A stretch of DNA of 64,000 bases from Alisma plantago-aquatica (Eukaryota; Streptophyta; Magnoliopsida; Alismatales; Alismataceae). Location of the stretch: positions 469,498,379 through 469,562,378 of the forward strand of contig OY856413.1 in NCBI GenBank assembly GCA_963693085.1, given 5' to 3'. Shown here piece after piece: positions 34,697 to 46,396 of this stretch. Each line of letters begins with the position of its first letter. Positions within the stretch are counted from its first letter, which is position 1. A program made the position numbers and the translations under genes. A model generated the notes under the pieces. It searched no databases. It saw nothing but the letters and a program-made list of their open reading frames with translations, and was not told the DNA's origin.

Positions 34697-36603
34697 ATGC
34701 TTTAATTTGATTAGTTGAGATATGAGCTAAAATGTTACTTTGTTATTCAAATGTCTTATCTCAACTAAATTGAGCATTAACTTGCATAGTTTTGTAAAAT
34801 GGATCTATGTTTTTACTTGAAAACAACTACTGAAAACAATACAGAAACAATCTCAGTTGAGAAAGTTGTCGACTGAGATAATGTCGGTCAAGAAATTAGT
34901 CGATCGGTAGAGTTATTGTCTTAAGCCTGTAAAAACCTAATAAATGGTCGATCGACAAATATTTTGACCGAACCTCACTCAGTTGAGAAATTTGTTGACC
35001 GAGGGAAACTCTGATAGAATTATTCAGTAAAAACAAAGATACATCAATTACAATTAACTTAAGCATGTAATGAACTTTATATACTGCATATTTGAATGAT
35101 CGTAATTAAAAGGAAGAACATATGAGCATCAACACTTTATACTTTTCATGATTAAATTGTATCTAAGAAGAAAAGATTGATTTTACTCAAATCATGGATT
35201 TGCTTCTCATGAGATTATATTGGATCATCTCCTACATGGTTTGGCTTAAAATAGAAAATTATGAACCATGTTGATTTAATCAAGAAAATTACTATTTTAT
35301 AATAATCCACATGGTTTGTCCTAAGTATTAGTTGGTTTATCTATATCAAAATCATGTGTCTTGAAATTTTCCTTTAAATGATCATGATCATGAATATGCC
35401 TTTACTGTTTCACCATGATCATTGTGTTTCATCTTACACATGGTTTGCCTAAAAGTATTTCTTGGTCAATTTGAAAATTATGAACCATGTTTCCTTGAGA
35501 AAACTTCATATATTTCTTTCATTAATGGAATAATAAGTCTTACTTTGAATAAAATTATATTCTATCTAAAGCCTACTCTAAGAAAATCAAGAGAAAGACA
35601 CCATTTCAAATCAAATATTGCTTACATGAATTTAGTTATATATAAACTTTGATTCTAAGCTATAATCCTTCAAATTGATATAAATTCTTTCAAATTGGTA
35701 TCCACCTGTTACATAAAGGCTTATTGAGAGTGCTTAAACTGTAAATCTGTAGAAAATGCCTCTCCGTCGAAATAAAGTTTGACCGAGGGGCGCCCAGGTC
35801 AAAGTCAAGGTCAACCTAAAATAAGCTTGACAAAATGCTTAATTGTAAATCATTTCCTTGCACTAAATCTTAGTATATTGAAAACAAGATTTTAGTGCAT
35901 AGATCGCATAAAATGTTAACATATTATGATCTAATGCTTATTGTGACCTTAGAATCCTTAAATTATCTTGATTATAAGATTAAGGGGGAGCTCACAAAAA
36001 AAACTATCTTGACTATAAGATTAAGAAGGAGTTCACAAAACTTTGTAAACATCATAAAGAAAATTTGAAGATAGTTATGACCTTAGTATCTTTAAAGTAA
36101 TCTTGGTTATGAAAATAAAGGAGTCTACAATATTTATGAATATATGTATCCATCATGAGCCTAAATGGATCTCATATCATTTTCAGGGCTCAACATCCCT
36201 TGTAAAATGGATGAGAAATCAAATCACATATGCCATGGATCTAAAAGGATCTCATATCATTTCAAAGCTTAACATCCTTTGCAAATGAATGAGAAATAAC
36301 TTGTGGCTAAATTTGACATAAAAATAAGTGGTTTGCATTGAGTATTAAATTATCAAATTAAGGGGGAGAAATAAAAGTCTTAATTAATGTTTAGCTTGGT
36401 TATCTTTTTGAAATGACAAAGGGGGAGAAATAATATAAAATCAATAACATAAAGTAAATGAGTTTCACAATCTATCTGCTAGCACATACTTGCAAATAAA
36501 AGAATGGATACAAAAGGTAAACTTCAGGTATAAAAATCATATGATTTATATTGCCTTGATTTATATTTTTGAAATGTTTTGTCATCTTCAAAAAGGAGGA
36601 GAT
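34697..36603 (+). other. 3' noncoding region of the duplicated copy
   Basis: Collinear with 18,915-20,820. It keeps the inverted words (about 34,850-35,003 and 35,762) and purine tracts that are slightly better preserved than in the first copy: AAGGGGGAGCTC near 35,981, AAGGGGGAGAAAT near 36,361 and AAAGGGGGAGAAA near 36,418. The polypurine tract AAAAAGGAGGAGAT precedes the LTR stub. Confidence 0.8.
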
Positions 36604-36674
36604 TGTTGGCAAAATTGGACATTAATATAATCCCTTTTTTTATGATGAAAAACATTTCTTTCTTGTGGTTTTAA
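36604..36674 (+). repeat. 71-bp stub of 3' LTR, truncated at the duplication edge
   Basis: TGTTGGCAAAATTGGACATT... runs 71 bp into the LTR and stops at TTTTAA, where the sequence changes to TGTGCAC. The variant bases match the 3' LTR of the first copy and not the 5' LTR, confirming that the duplicate derives from 15,201-20,891. Confidence 0.9.
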
Positions 36675-38060
36675 TGTGCACAAATTATCACTATTTGGAT
36701 ATCTAATGTGGTTGTTTGCTTTGCCATTTGTGCTTAATCAAATATATTTTCACACATATTTCACCAAATTAGTATAAATCAGTGTGCCTCAGTTCTTATA
36801 TTTATGCATGTATTTTACATATTGTAATTATTATAATAATTATTTGGTTTTATTCATTTCTTATTTTATTGTAGATAATTATTATATACTTGAGCAATGT
36901 TGGTACCACCGACGTGCAATTCAGTGGTACCGACATGGAATCAAAGTACAAAAATATTATTGTTCCAAATTTAAAAGGAAAATGATTTCTACTGTAAAGA
37001 ACCCGATAGTACCGACTTCCAATTTGGTAGTACCGACACAGGCAGTGATGACCAAGATTAAATGCATTAAATCCAATTGTTATTATTATGTTTCAATACA
37101 ATTAGTTTTTCTCTTAACCTAATCATATATAACGGCTGGAGAGGACACCATTAGAAAGAGATGTTTGAGATCTATCGCATGGGGATGACACAAGTGACAA
37201 AAGGGGGGAGAAAAGTGAAGGAACCCTACCCAGCGAACCTCGGAGGTATTTTGGCAGTGGAAACGACGATAAATCTTGTCGATCTTCTCCAGATCCATTC
37301 TTTAGCCATGTCTCCAATTTACTGTATCTCAAAATTCATATTTTACATCTTTTCAATTTATAGTGATGCCATGTTATCTATTTTTGGCTAAAAATATATT
37401 CCTTAGGACCCAGGAGTAGCCTGGTATTGCAATGTATTTGACATTATGAATTGATATATATGTTTCTTCCTGATTTGTAGACTTATTTCTATGAGATTGT
37501 CATGAACTATCCATGCTTGATCACCATAGGTAGTTAATTAGACTTTTAATTTCTTTGAAAAAGGAAGTTAATGGTTGGAACTTCATAGAAATACATGTTT
37601 TATATAACCCTTTGAGAAAGGTGGCTTATGAATGTAAAGAGATTTCCCAGAGTTTTCAATAAAGTAACTAACTAATAACACAATCGATATGAGAGTGAGA
37701 TTGCTATTAGATTAGATGGTGAATTTTGTTGTGAGAGTGGGTAATTCTTTCTACAGGCTCTTAGTCTAGGGTTAGGAGAAATAAATATTAATAAATGATG
37801 TTAAATACAATATACACCATGGTGAAACCAAAATTCCTAAGGAATTCACCCATTATTGATCACAACAACCTTATTTAGATTTACTTTTTGTTCTTAGTTT
37901 ATTAAACAACCAATCAACTCTTGTTCTAGGTCTAGCTGATTTGGTTTTGGTAAGTAGTAGTCTCTGATGTATGATTCCCTAAGTTCAACAACTCGGGCCT
38001 CTTTTGGCCTATATTACATGACAATTGCACTTGAATTTTACACGTACGTTCTACACATGT
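36675..38060 (+). repeat. Gypsy-type LTR-like segment with GGTACCGAC words
   Basis: It begins abruptly at the duplication edge. Repeated words lie at 36,902-37,040: GGTACCACCGAC, GTGGTACCGAC, AGTACCGAC and AGTACCGAC. A TATA box CATATATAAC is at 37,124. A U5-like part spans 37,390-38,045, with TTATCTATTTTTGGCTAAA, the region near GTAGTCTCTGATG (37,957) and TTCAACAACTCGGGCC, typical of plant gypsy LTR ends. No gag or partner LTR is seen. The left boundary is set by the junction and may not be the true LTR start. Confidence 0.45.
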
Positions 38061-38069
38061 TAGTATTTA

Positions 38070-38103
38070 ACTTGGAAAAGATATAAAAAGAATTTTTCCA
38101 AGT
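38070..38103. repeat. Perfect 10-bp inverted repeat
   Basis: ACTTGGAAAA (38,070-38,079) pairs with TTTTCCAAGT (38,094-38,103) across a 14-nt A-rich loop. It sits just after the LTR-like segment. It could fold as a hairpin, but nothing shows a function. Confidence 0.7.
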
Positions 38104-40157
38104 AAGAGGGGTTTAGGAAAAGTAGGTAATTCATGAGGAAGTACATTCATTAGAATATCAAAGTCAAAATATGAGGCATTCAATTCCACAAGAGATGACT
38201 TATATATAAGAGTTCATTCCTTTGAAATTTATTTAAACAACAAATCAATTAATAATTGTGCATGTAAAAATAGTATTGCTAAGATTATTTCAATAGGACT
38301 GAGACCCATAAAATATCAAGACAAAAGTGTTGCATGGAAAAATAATACCTTGGTCCATAATAGCGTCCATGGACATAAATGAGTGGAAAAGAATACTTTG
38401 GGTGGATAAAAAACTCCCTATTATATGGTGGTACAAAGGTACCACCATTGTAAATAATATTAGTCTAATGTACATAATAGAGACAAGATGAATGTTGTGT
38501 TAGTTTTAGTTTATTAAATAAAAGGGATGAGAACATCCATGTATCAGGTTAAGGTCAAAGGATCAAAAAGTAAAACTTCTAGAAAATTAGCAACCAAATG
38601 AAATAAAGTATCACAATAAAGTTTGCTTTGCAAGATTGGAAGAAATTAACAAAAGTTATTCTTTGTCAAAGTATATTCCTCATATGGGAAAATTAAGGTT
38701 TCAATCATCATAATGAGAAAAGGAAATTTAGTAGATGACATGCCTTATATTCCGTCCTAGAAAAACTTGAGTCAAACACTAGGTCCACATCAAGGTACCA
38801 AAATACCTATTAAGAAGTTTATATAAGATTAAGGTTAATATTACACTATTTGTAAAACACTAAAAAACTTTTGAAATTAGTTTTTATTTAATCAATGCAT
38901 CTAATAGATCATATTTTTATAATTATAGATCATACTTTATTATGATTTTAAAATATCAAAATAATTAGTTATGATTATTTTGATTAATGGAATTAATCAT
39001 ATAATACGACAAAATCCAAATATAAAATCTTAAACCAAATCTAGTTAGGCACAAAAAACCACACCAGTAAAAAAATCACATTTTTAAGAGTTCCAAAACA
39101 TATTATCTAATTTATTGACCTAAATAATTAGTTACATATTTTGTACATAATATAATTTACTAGAATTATTATTCATAATGGCATGGTGGTTGGATTGACT
39201 TCCATTACAACACACATGAATTTCTTGAAGTACAGAAAGGAAAATAGAAAATTCAATAAGACATGCACTGAGTCTAGAGATTAACCATGCAAAGATACTA
39301 GCCCATCCTATCAGTGCATTAAAAATTAAATCCCCATTGAGGGAAAAAACATTACTTAAGGTCTCCTAATTATCATGTAAGCACCAGAAGTACCATCAAA
39401 TTGATGAAACATTTCTGCATGTGGGATGGTAAGGATCATAGAGAAGAAATATGCTCTCTCAATAGGGATGAAAACATGATGGTATGATGAGGCCCACTAA
39501 CCAAACCCATTAGAAGATACTACTCAAAGTCTCTAGGTCATGTATAGTTTTAAAAAACTCTAACCAAAACCCATGACAAGATACTACCTAAAGGATCTAG
39601 GTCATGCACAGTTTTAAAAAACAAAGTAGAAGAAAAAAGTAGGATAATAGTTATTATCCATAATGAGACAAAAAAACTCCATCTGAAAATAGTTTCATAA
39701 GACCACTTATAATTATTTTTTCTGTGTATAGTTTGTTAAGAAGGCTCTAATGGATCTTCTAAGGAACTCTAATAGGAACTGGCTGTCTAAATAAGGGAGT
39801 GTTTCAAAACTTATTTAACTACTAGAGACATAGTGTGCCAGGAATAAAGAAGATGAACAACAACAAAATTTGTCATGGTAATGTAGCATTTATGTGCTTG
39901 TAAATACGATGGAGAGAGATTCATATATATACAAAATTACAAGTCTCAAATAGATATAAATATCTTGTTTGTTTAGTGGTGAAAATATCTAATGTAGATC
40001 GTAGAGATATAAAAGGAAAGGTGTATAAATCAATAAAGGAAGCAAAAATAACAAAGAAGAAGAGGTAATTGAGTTGATTAATAATCACCAATCTTGATAA
40101 ACAAATTAAAAATATAGAGAAAGAAAGTACCCGAGAAAAAGATAAAAAATGGAAACA
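38104..40157. other. AT-rich DNA, no gene seen
   Basis: No coding region is recognisable. The only structure is an imperfect 63-bp tandem repeat at 39,499-39,622. Confidence 0.6.
39499..39622. repeat. Imperfect 63-bp tandem repeat, two units
   Basis: Units start at 39,499 and 39,562. Each runs from AACCAAA(A)CCC through GATACTAC and CTAGGTCATG to AGTTTTAAAAAAC, with substitutions between them. Confidence 0.8.
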
Positions 40158-40238
40158 ATATATATATATGTATATATATGTATATATATGTGTATATATA
40201 CATATATATATGTATATATATATGTATATATATATGTG

Positions 40239-40320
<82 letters not shown>
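40158..40320. repeat. (TA)n microsatellite with TG interruptions
   Basis: About 160 bp of TA repeats with scattered GTA and CA interruptions, ending in a pure (TA) run at 40,257-40,320. Open frames reading Tyr-Ile repeats on both strands are artefacts of this tract. Confidence 0.95.
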
Positions 40321-40323
<3 letters not shown>

Positions 40324-40486
40324 GGGCTCATATTTAATACACGCGTGGGTAGCTACCTACCCCCATTTTTTATTACATTTTTGGAGTTTCTTACTTTTGA
40401 CATGTAGAGGGTTACTTTACCTTGCACACTATAACTTTTCATGCATAGATAATTACATTTACAACAACTATAACAGATATACAATT

Positions 40487-40540
<54 letters not shown>

Positions 40541-40712
40541 GTTGTGTATATTTCTCAAATTTACTTTTTTAGTCATACAGTTACCTTTTTATCAACATAG
40601 TTATCTTTTTGTCCATCGAGTTACTTTTTCAGACCATATAGTTACTTTTTGGGTGGATGGGTAGTGAAAATCTAGGCTACCTTCTCAGTATTGAATGAAT
40701 CCCCTATATATG
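40321..40712. mobile_element. MITE-like element, copy 1
   Basis: This matches 56,660-57,016. Shared parts are TTAATAC(A)C(GC)GTGGGTAG.TACC, then an array in which AGTTAC(T/C)TTTT recurs every 23-30 bp (40,577-40,656). The array is followed by GGGTAGTGAAAA.CTAGGCTACC and CAGT..GAAT.AATCCCCTATATAT. An inner (TA)n tract (40,491-40,541) has expanded in this copy. The ends are TA-rich, running into microsatellites, so exact termini and a target duplication cannot be read. No coding capacity. Confidence 0.6.
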
Positions 40713-42508
<1,796 letters not shown>

Positions 42509-44162
42509 TGTTGGATCCTAGATGGGTGATTAGATGCTCTAGAGGGGGGGTGAATAGAGCTGAAAGCACTTAAACAAAATTCATTAAACCTTCAAGATAT
42601 ATGACAAGATAAGGTTGCTAAATAGGTAATTTGAGTGCAACTAAATCATGCATAGCAAGGATAAGAGAGATTGAACATGCACCAATTAGACAAGCTATTT
42701 AGAGTGGTTCCACACTTCAAACTAGAAGTGTGTCAGTCCACTTGCCTAGAGAGGTCAACCTCTAGGACTTCCAACAATTGCATTCTTATATTCATTAATA
42801 AGACATACAATACATGACCAACAAAGGACTTACCTATCCAATACAAAGAGTCTTCAACCTTACCAAGGACTTACCCACTTTGCAAGAGTCTTCGGCCTTC
42901 TCCAAGGACTTACCCACTCTTGCACAAGTCTTAGGCCTTGTAGGAATTCCCACTCTTCTTGGATCTTCCGCCTTTGACTTCACCTTCACTCGGAGAAGCT
43001 TTCCACCAAGGACTTACCCACTTGAGCTTGAGTCTTCTGCCTTCTCCAAGGACTTACCCACTCTAGCTCCAAGTCTTCAGCCTTGATCTTCACCAAGGGA
43101 CTCCTTCCCTTGTTCTTCTTCACCTCTCTTTCTCATGGAGAGCTTTAGCACCTTCCTCCTTCACTCGGAGGCCTGGAGCAGCTTGCCTTCTTCTCCTTCA
43201 CTCGGGGAAGAACAACATCCTTCTTCTCTTTCACTTGGAGAAGAAGCTTCAAACAATCTTCAAAGGGAATGGAGGTAGGAGAAGAAGAATGGAGAGCTTT
43301 ACAACATTACAAATGATAGCTCTCATACATGGTAACCTAACTCACTCATACTCACGATTTTTCTTTGAAGGTAGAGAGGGAAAGGGGCTCAAAGGATTAG
43401 AAAACACTCAACTAAGGCTAGGACCAAGAATATGTGAATGAGCAACCTTGGAATGAAGTCCAAGAGGTCCTATTTATAGTTGAGGGTGTCCCTTTGAACT
43501 TGGGAGAGATAAGGGACACAAAATAGCCGTTTTACAACTTGCAACGGATCTATTTTGAGTTCCACCAACTTCTCCAACGGTTGGAATTGCTTTTTCTGCA
43601 TTCCAGTACAGTCTGATCGGCCAAGTTTATATAAAGGTAACTCGGCCGAACCAGTAAAAGACAAGGCTGAAAGCTAGACTGTCGGCCGAGTTCCTTTGGA
43701 GAAATTCGGCCGATCGGTCGACTTTCATCTTGGACCGATCAGTGGATCGGCTGAGTTTCCTAGCTAGAAACTCGGACGATTACAACAAAAATTCCAGAAT
43801 ATATGGATCGGCCGAGTTTGGAATTCGGCCGACCAAATCCCTGTTATGGGTATTTTGGAATTTTCGTATAACCGTACAAATGATGGATTTTTTAGTCCCA
43901 ATAATTTTATCCATCTTAGTTACAATGCAAAACATGAGTATAAGTGATTACATCAATTGTTCTAAGCCAATAAGGGCTATTTCCCAAAATGGTCAAAAGT
44001 CACATGTTTTGCATGTGCTGGATGAGTAGCTTTTGAGTTGAATGTGATTCTTTTCTTGTACCTAATATCTGAAACAATCTCAAATAGATTTGTTAGATAC
44101 ATATGAATGGAATGGTTAAGTCATTATCAAAATATGGGCAATGTGCAACACCTAGGTCAACA
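42509..44162 (-). repeat. 3' LTR of element B
   Basis: TGTTGGATCC at its left edge and CCTAGGTCAACA at its right edge, the inverse of TGTTGACC...GGATCCAACA in element orientation. It contains the degenerate repeat at 42,820-43,085, a TATA box (minus strand, 43,469-43,479) and a U3 hairpin array (about 43,614-43,829). It has one hairpin fewer than the right LTR, which accounts exactly for its 33-bp shorter length. Confidence 0.95.
42820..43085 (-). repeat. Degenerate minisatellite in R/U5 of element B LTR
   Basis: The string CAAGGACTTACCCACT followed by GAGTCTTC.GCCTT recurs at about 40-45-bp spacing (42,824, 42,862, 42,903, 43,007, 43,049). The same array is in the other LTR (48,639-48,900). 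In element orientation it is purine-rich (AAGTCCTTGG, GAAGGC) and lies downstream of the TATA box, so it would be in the RNA leader. A 90-codon frame on the plus strand across it is a by-product. Confidence 0.8.
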
Positions 44163-44163
44163 T

Positions 44164-44177
44164 TCTCCCCCTTTTTG
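44164..44177 (-). other. Polypurine tract of element B
   Basis: TCTCCCCCTTTTTG on the plus strand, CAAAAAGGGGGAGA in element orientation, one base from the 3' LTR. A second copy of the same module, with the flanking GACAAACCATTCC, lies at about 44,500-44,535. Confidence 0.85.
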
Positions 44178-46396
44178 ACAATGACAAACCATTCCTCAAC
44201 ATATTGAAAAGAATGTGAAAGTTATACCTTTTCTTCGGGAATTGCAAGGGGATGCAAAAAATTATCAATTTGAAGTGCCCCCCTCAATTCATGCTTACTT
44301 ATGCTTGTATGACTTAGACTTGTCTTTTCTCCAATTTGAGATGCGCAAGTTAGGGCAATTGGAGTGTGTCTATACCTAATCTGAAATTACTCAAGTAGAG
44401 ACATTAGACACCAATATGTGGAATGGTTAGTCATCATCAAAACACGGGTTTAGTCAATTTAGATGTGAGTCAACATTGACCTAATTGACCTTGAGTCAAC
44501 ATTCTCCCCCTTTTTGAAGATGACAAACCATTCCATAAATGTATTGAAAGCATTTAAGTAAATTCATACCTTTGGAGAAACCCAGGGGTTTCAATGGAAT
44601 TGAGTTCATATGCTCCCCCTCAATTGATGCTAGTGGAGTTCTCATACTCCCCCTCAATTGATGCTATTTCTCCTGCATGGTTAGCTTTCATAACATTTAT
44701 AGAATACCATGTCTTCTACTCATATATGTTCTACACATATATGTCTTCTCCCCTTTACCTTCTCCCTTTACATGAACATACTTCTCTTCTTCATGTAAGA
44801 CATGCCTTCTTCCTCTTTTTAAAAGAAGACATTACTTTTCTCCCCCTTTGTCATTTCAAAAAGGTGAGGGTATGAAGAAATAAGAAACATCACTTGTTAA
44901 AGAGAAAGGAGATAACACAAATATATAGGGAGAGTAGAAGAGCACAGATAGGGTCTTGTCCAAGCATAGAAAGAAAAGCAAGTTAAAGAATATACTTGAA
45001 CAACCCAAGATGCAAGATGAAGTGCTGCAGAAAAACAATAAAACATAATTTTCACCCTCAAGATGACGGATTTTGACCAAAAACCATCAGTGCTCATTGC
45101 AAAGCAATGAGTCTTGCTTAGAAGGCCGTTTCTGCATGAAAAACACTAGTCTTGCACCAAAAACTGAATCTGGAGCAAAATCTGCATAAAAATTCATAAA
45201 TACTCCAATTCCCACATATCATGTAGATCTATGTACCATGCATCACAATGTTATGCAAGCAACTCAAGATAGTAGATATTCAATTTAAGGAACAATCTTG
45301 AGTATGTATGAGATAAGATACAAGCATAACATATAGATGATCAAAGATGCCAATTTTAAACAAGGCTAGAACTACTAGTAGATGATATCACAAGTTAGGA
45401 CTACTAGTAGGATCTAGATCATAGCAAGAGATACACAAGATAAAGCAAGCTATGAGTAGATATAGAGATATATCCAAACCAAGAGATATGCAATTTTAGA
45501 AGCATGAGAGGATATAACTCACTATATATGCATCCTTACCATAAGATGATTACCCCTAAGAACCTCAAGGTTGTATCAAAACAAGATATACACCTAGATA
45601 GATGTAGCAAGTTAGAGTACAACGGAAGCAATTTAAGACACAACCAAGAGATCCAAAGAGTTCATCATCAAAACCTGCAAAACAACTCAAAACAAGTAAT
45701 TGCATGATATAGATATACCAATTTAGAGCAATTAGAGAGATAGAGTTGTAAGCAAGATAGACATTTAGAACATGGCAATATGAATATATAAAGGTACCAA
45801 ATGAGAGTGCCAAAGAATAAGGCTATTGGTTGAGAAAATCTAGTTGAGAGGGAAATTCTCACTCAATAAGCCAAATGTATATTCTGTGCACAGTGTTATC
45901 GGTCGAGTTCTGTGCATTGGCAACTCGACCGATGACAACTGCTGGCAACACCCATTGGTGCCTATCGGTCAAGTTTCAATAGGGCAAACTCGACCGACAT
46001 ACCAGCTGTCAAAGGGCACATATATTTCATAAAAACATATTCAAAGGCATGCTAAATATACAAACCATATCCAAACATGTCTAAGCAAGTTAGTAATGCA
46101 CTATAGAAGCATTAGAAACAATTTTTGAGCAAGAGTGTGAAGAGAATCACAAAATGCCACTTTTGACTCAAAAACCATATGTATAGTGCATACTAACTTG
46201 ACAAAAACAAGTTAGAAATGGTTATAAGAAATAAAACCATTACCTTTGTGCTCACCATTGCTTTTACACTTGTTGTCACCCTCTACACATCTCACCTTTC
46301 TTCTTTTATGTGGATTGACAAGTCAATTTGCAATTCAATAGCTCAAATCAATCCATTTGTACGTACCTACAAGAAGAAAGATGAAATGGTCCCCAA
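44178..46396 (-). other. Element B 3' noncoding region with purine tracts and hairpins
   Basis: No pol coding in 2.2 kb after the gag stop. In element orientation it has several GGGGGAG tracts: near 44,280, 44,504, 44,615, 44,650 and 44,841. The last adjoins TTTTTGAAATGACAAAGGGGGAGA, almost the same string as in element A. Two strong inverted repeats lie at 45,898-45,909/45,922-45,933 (ATCGGTCGAGTT with AACTCGACCGAT, 12-bp perfect stem) and 45,964-45,998. Short open frames are not supported as genes. Confidence 0.75.

Larger units (their letters stand above)
31091..36674 (+). mobile_element. Segmental duplicate of 15,201-20,891 (L1 tail plus element A, second copy)
   Basis: The 5584-bp block matches 15,201-20,891 (5691 bp) at roughly 99 percent by eye. 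It starts inside L1-1 ORF2, includes the L1 3' UTR, A-tail and 165 bp of gypsy interior, then element A through the first 71 bp of its 3' LTR. The right edge falls in the middle of the LTR and there is no target duplication, so it was not made by retrotransposition. The length difference of 107 bp is explained by an 86-bp LTR deletion here, a 21-bp tandem duplication in the first copy, and two single-base indels. Confidence 0.95.

Noticed and set aside
31608..36674. Second independent insertion of element A
   Set aside because: The block includes L1 flank on the left and stops inside the 3' LTR, so it is a segmental duplicate.
40078..40600. Long Tyr-Ile open frames on both strands
   Set aside because: Produced by the (TA)n tracts; a dinucleotide repeat with no stop in any frame.
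42814..43086. 90-codon frame with repeated KDLPTL motifs (also 48,629)
   Set aside because: It lies on the strand opposite to the element and reads its minisatellite; not a gene.
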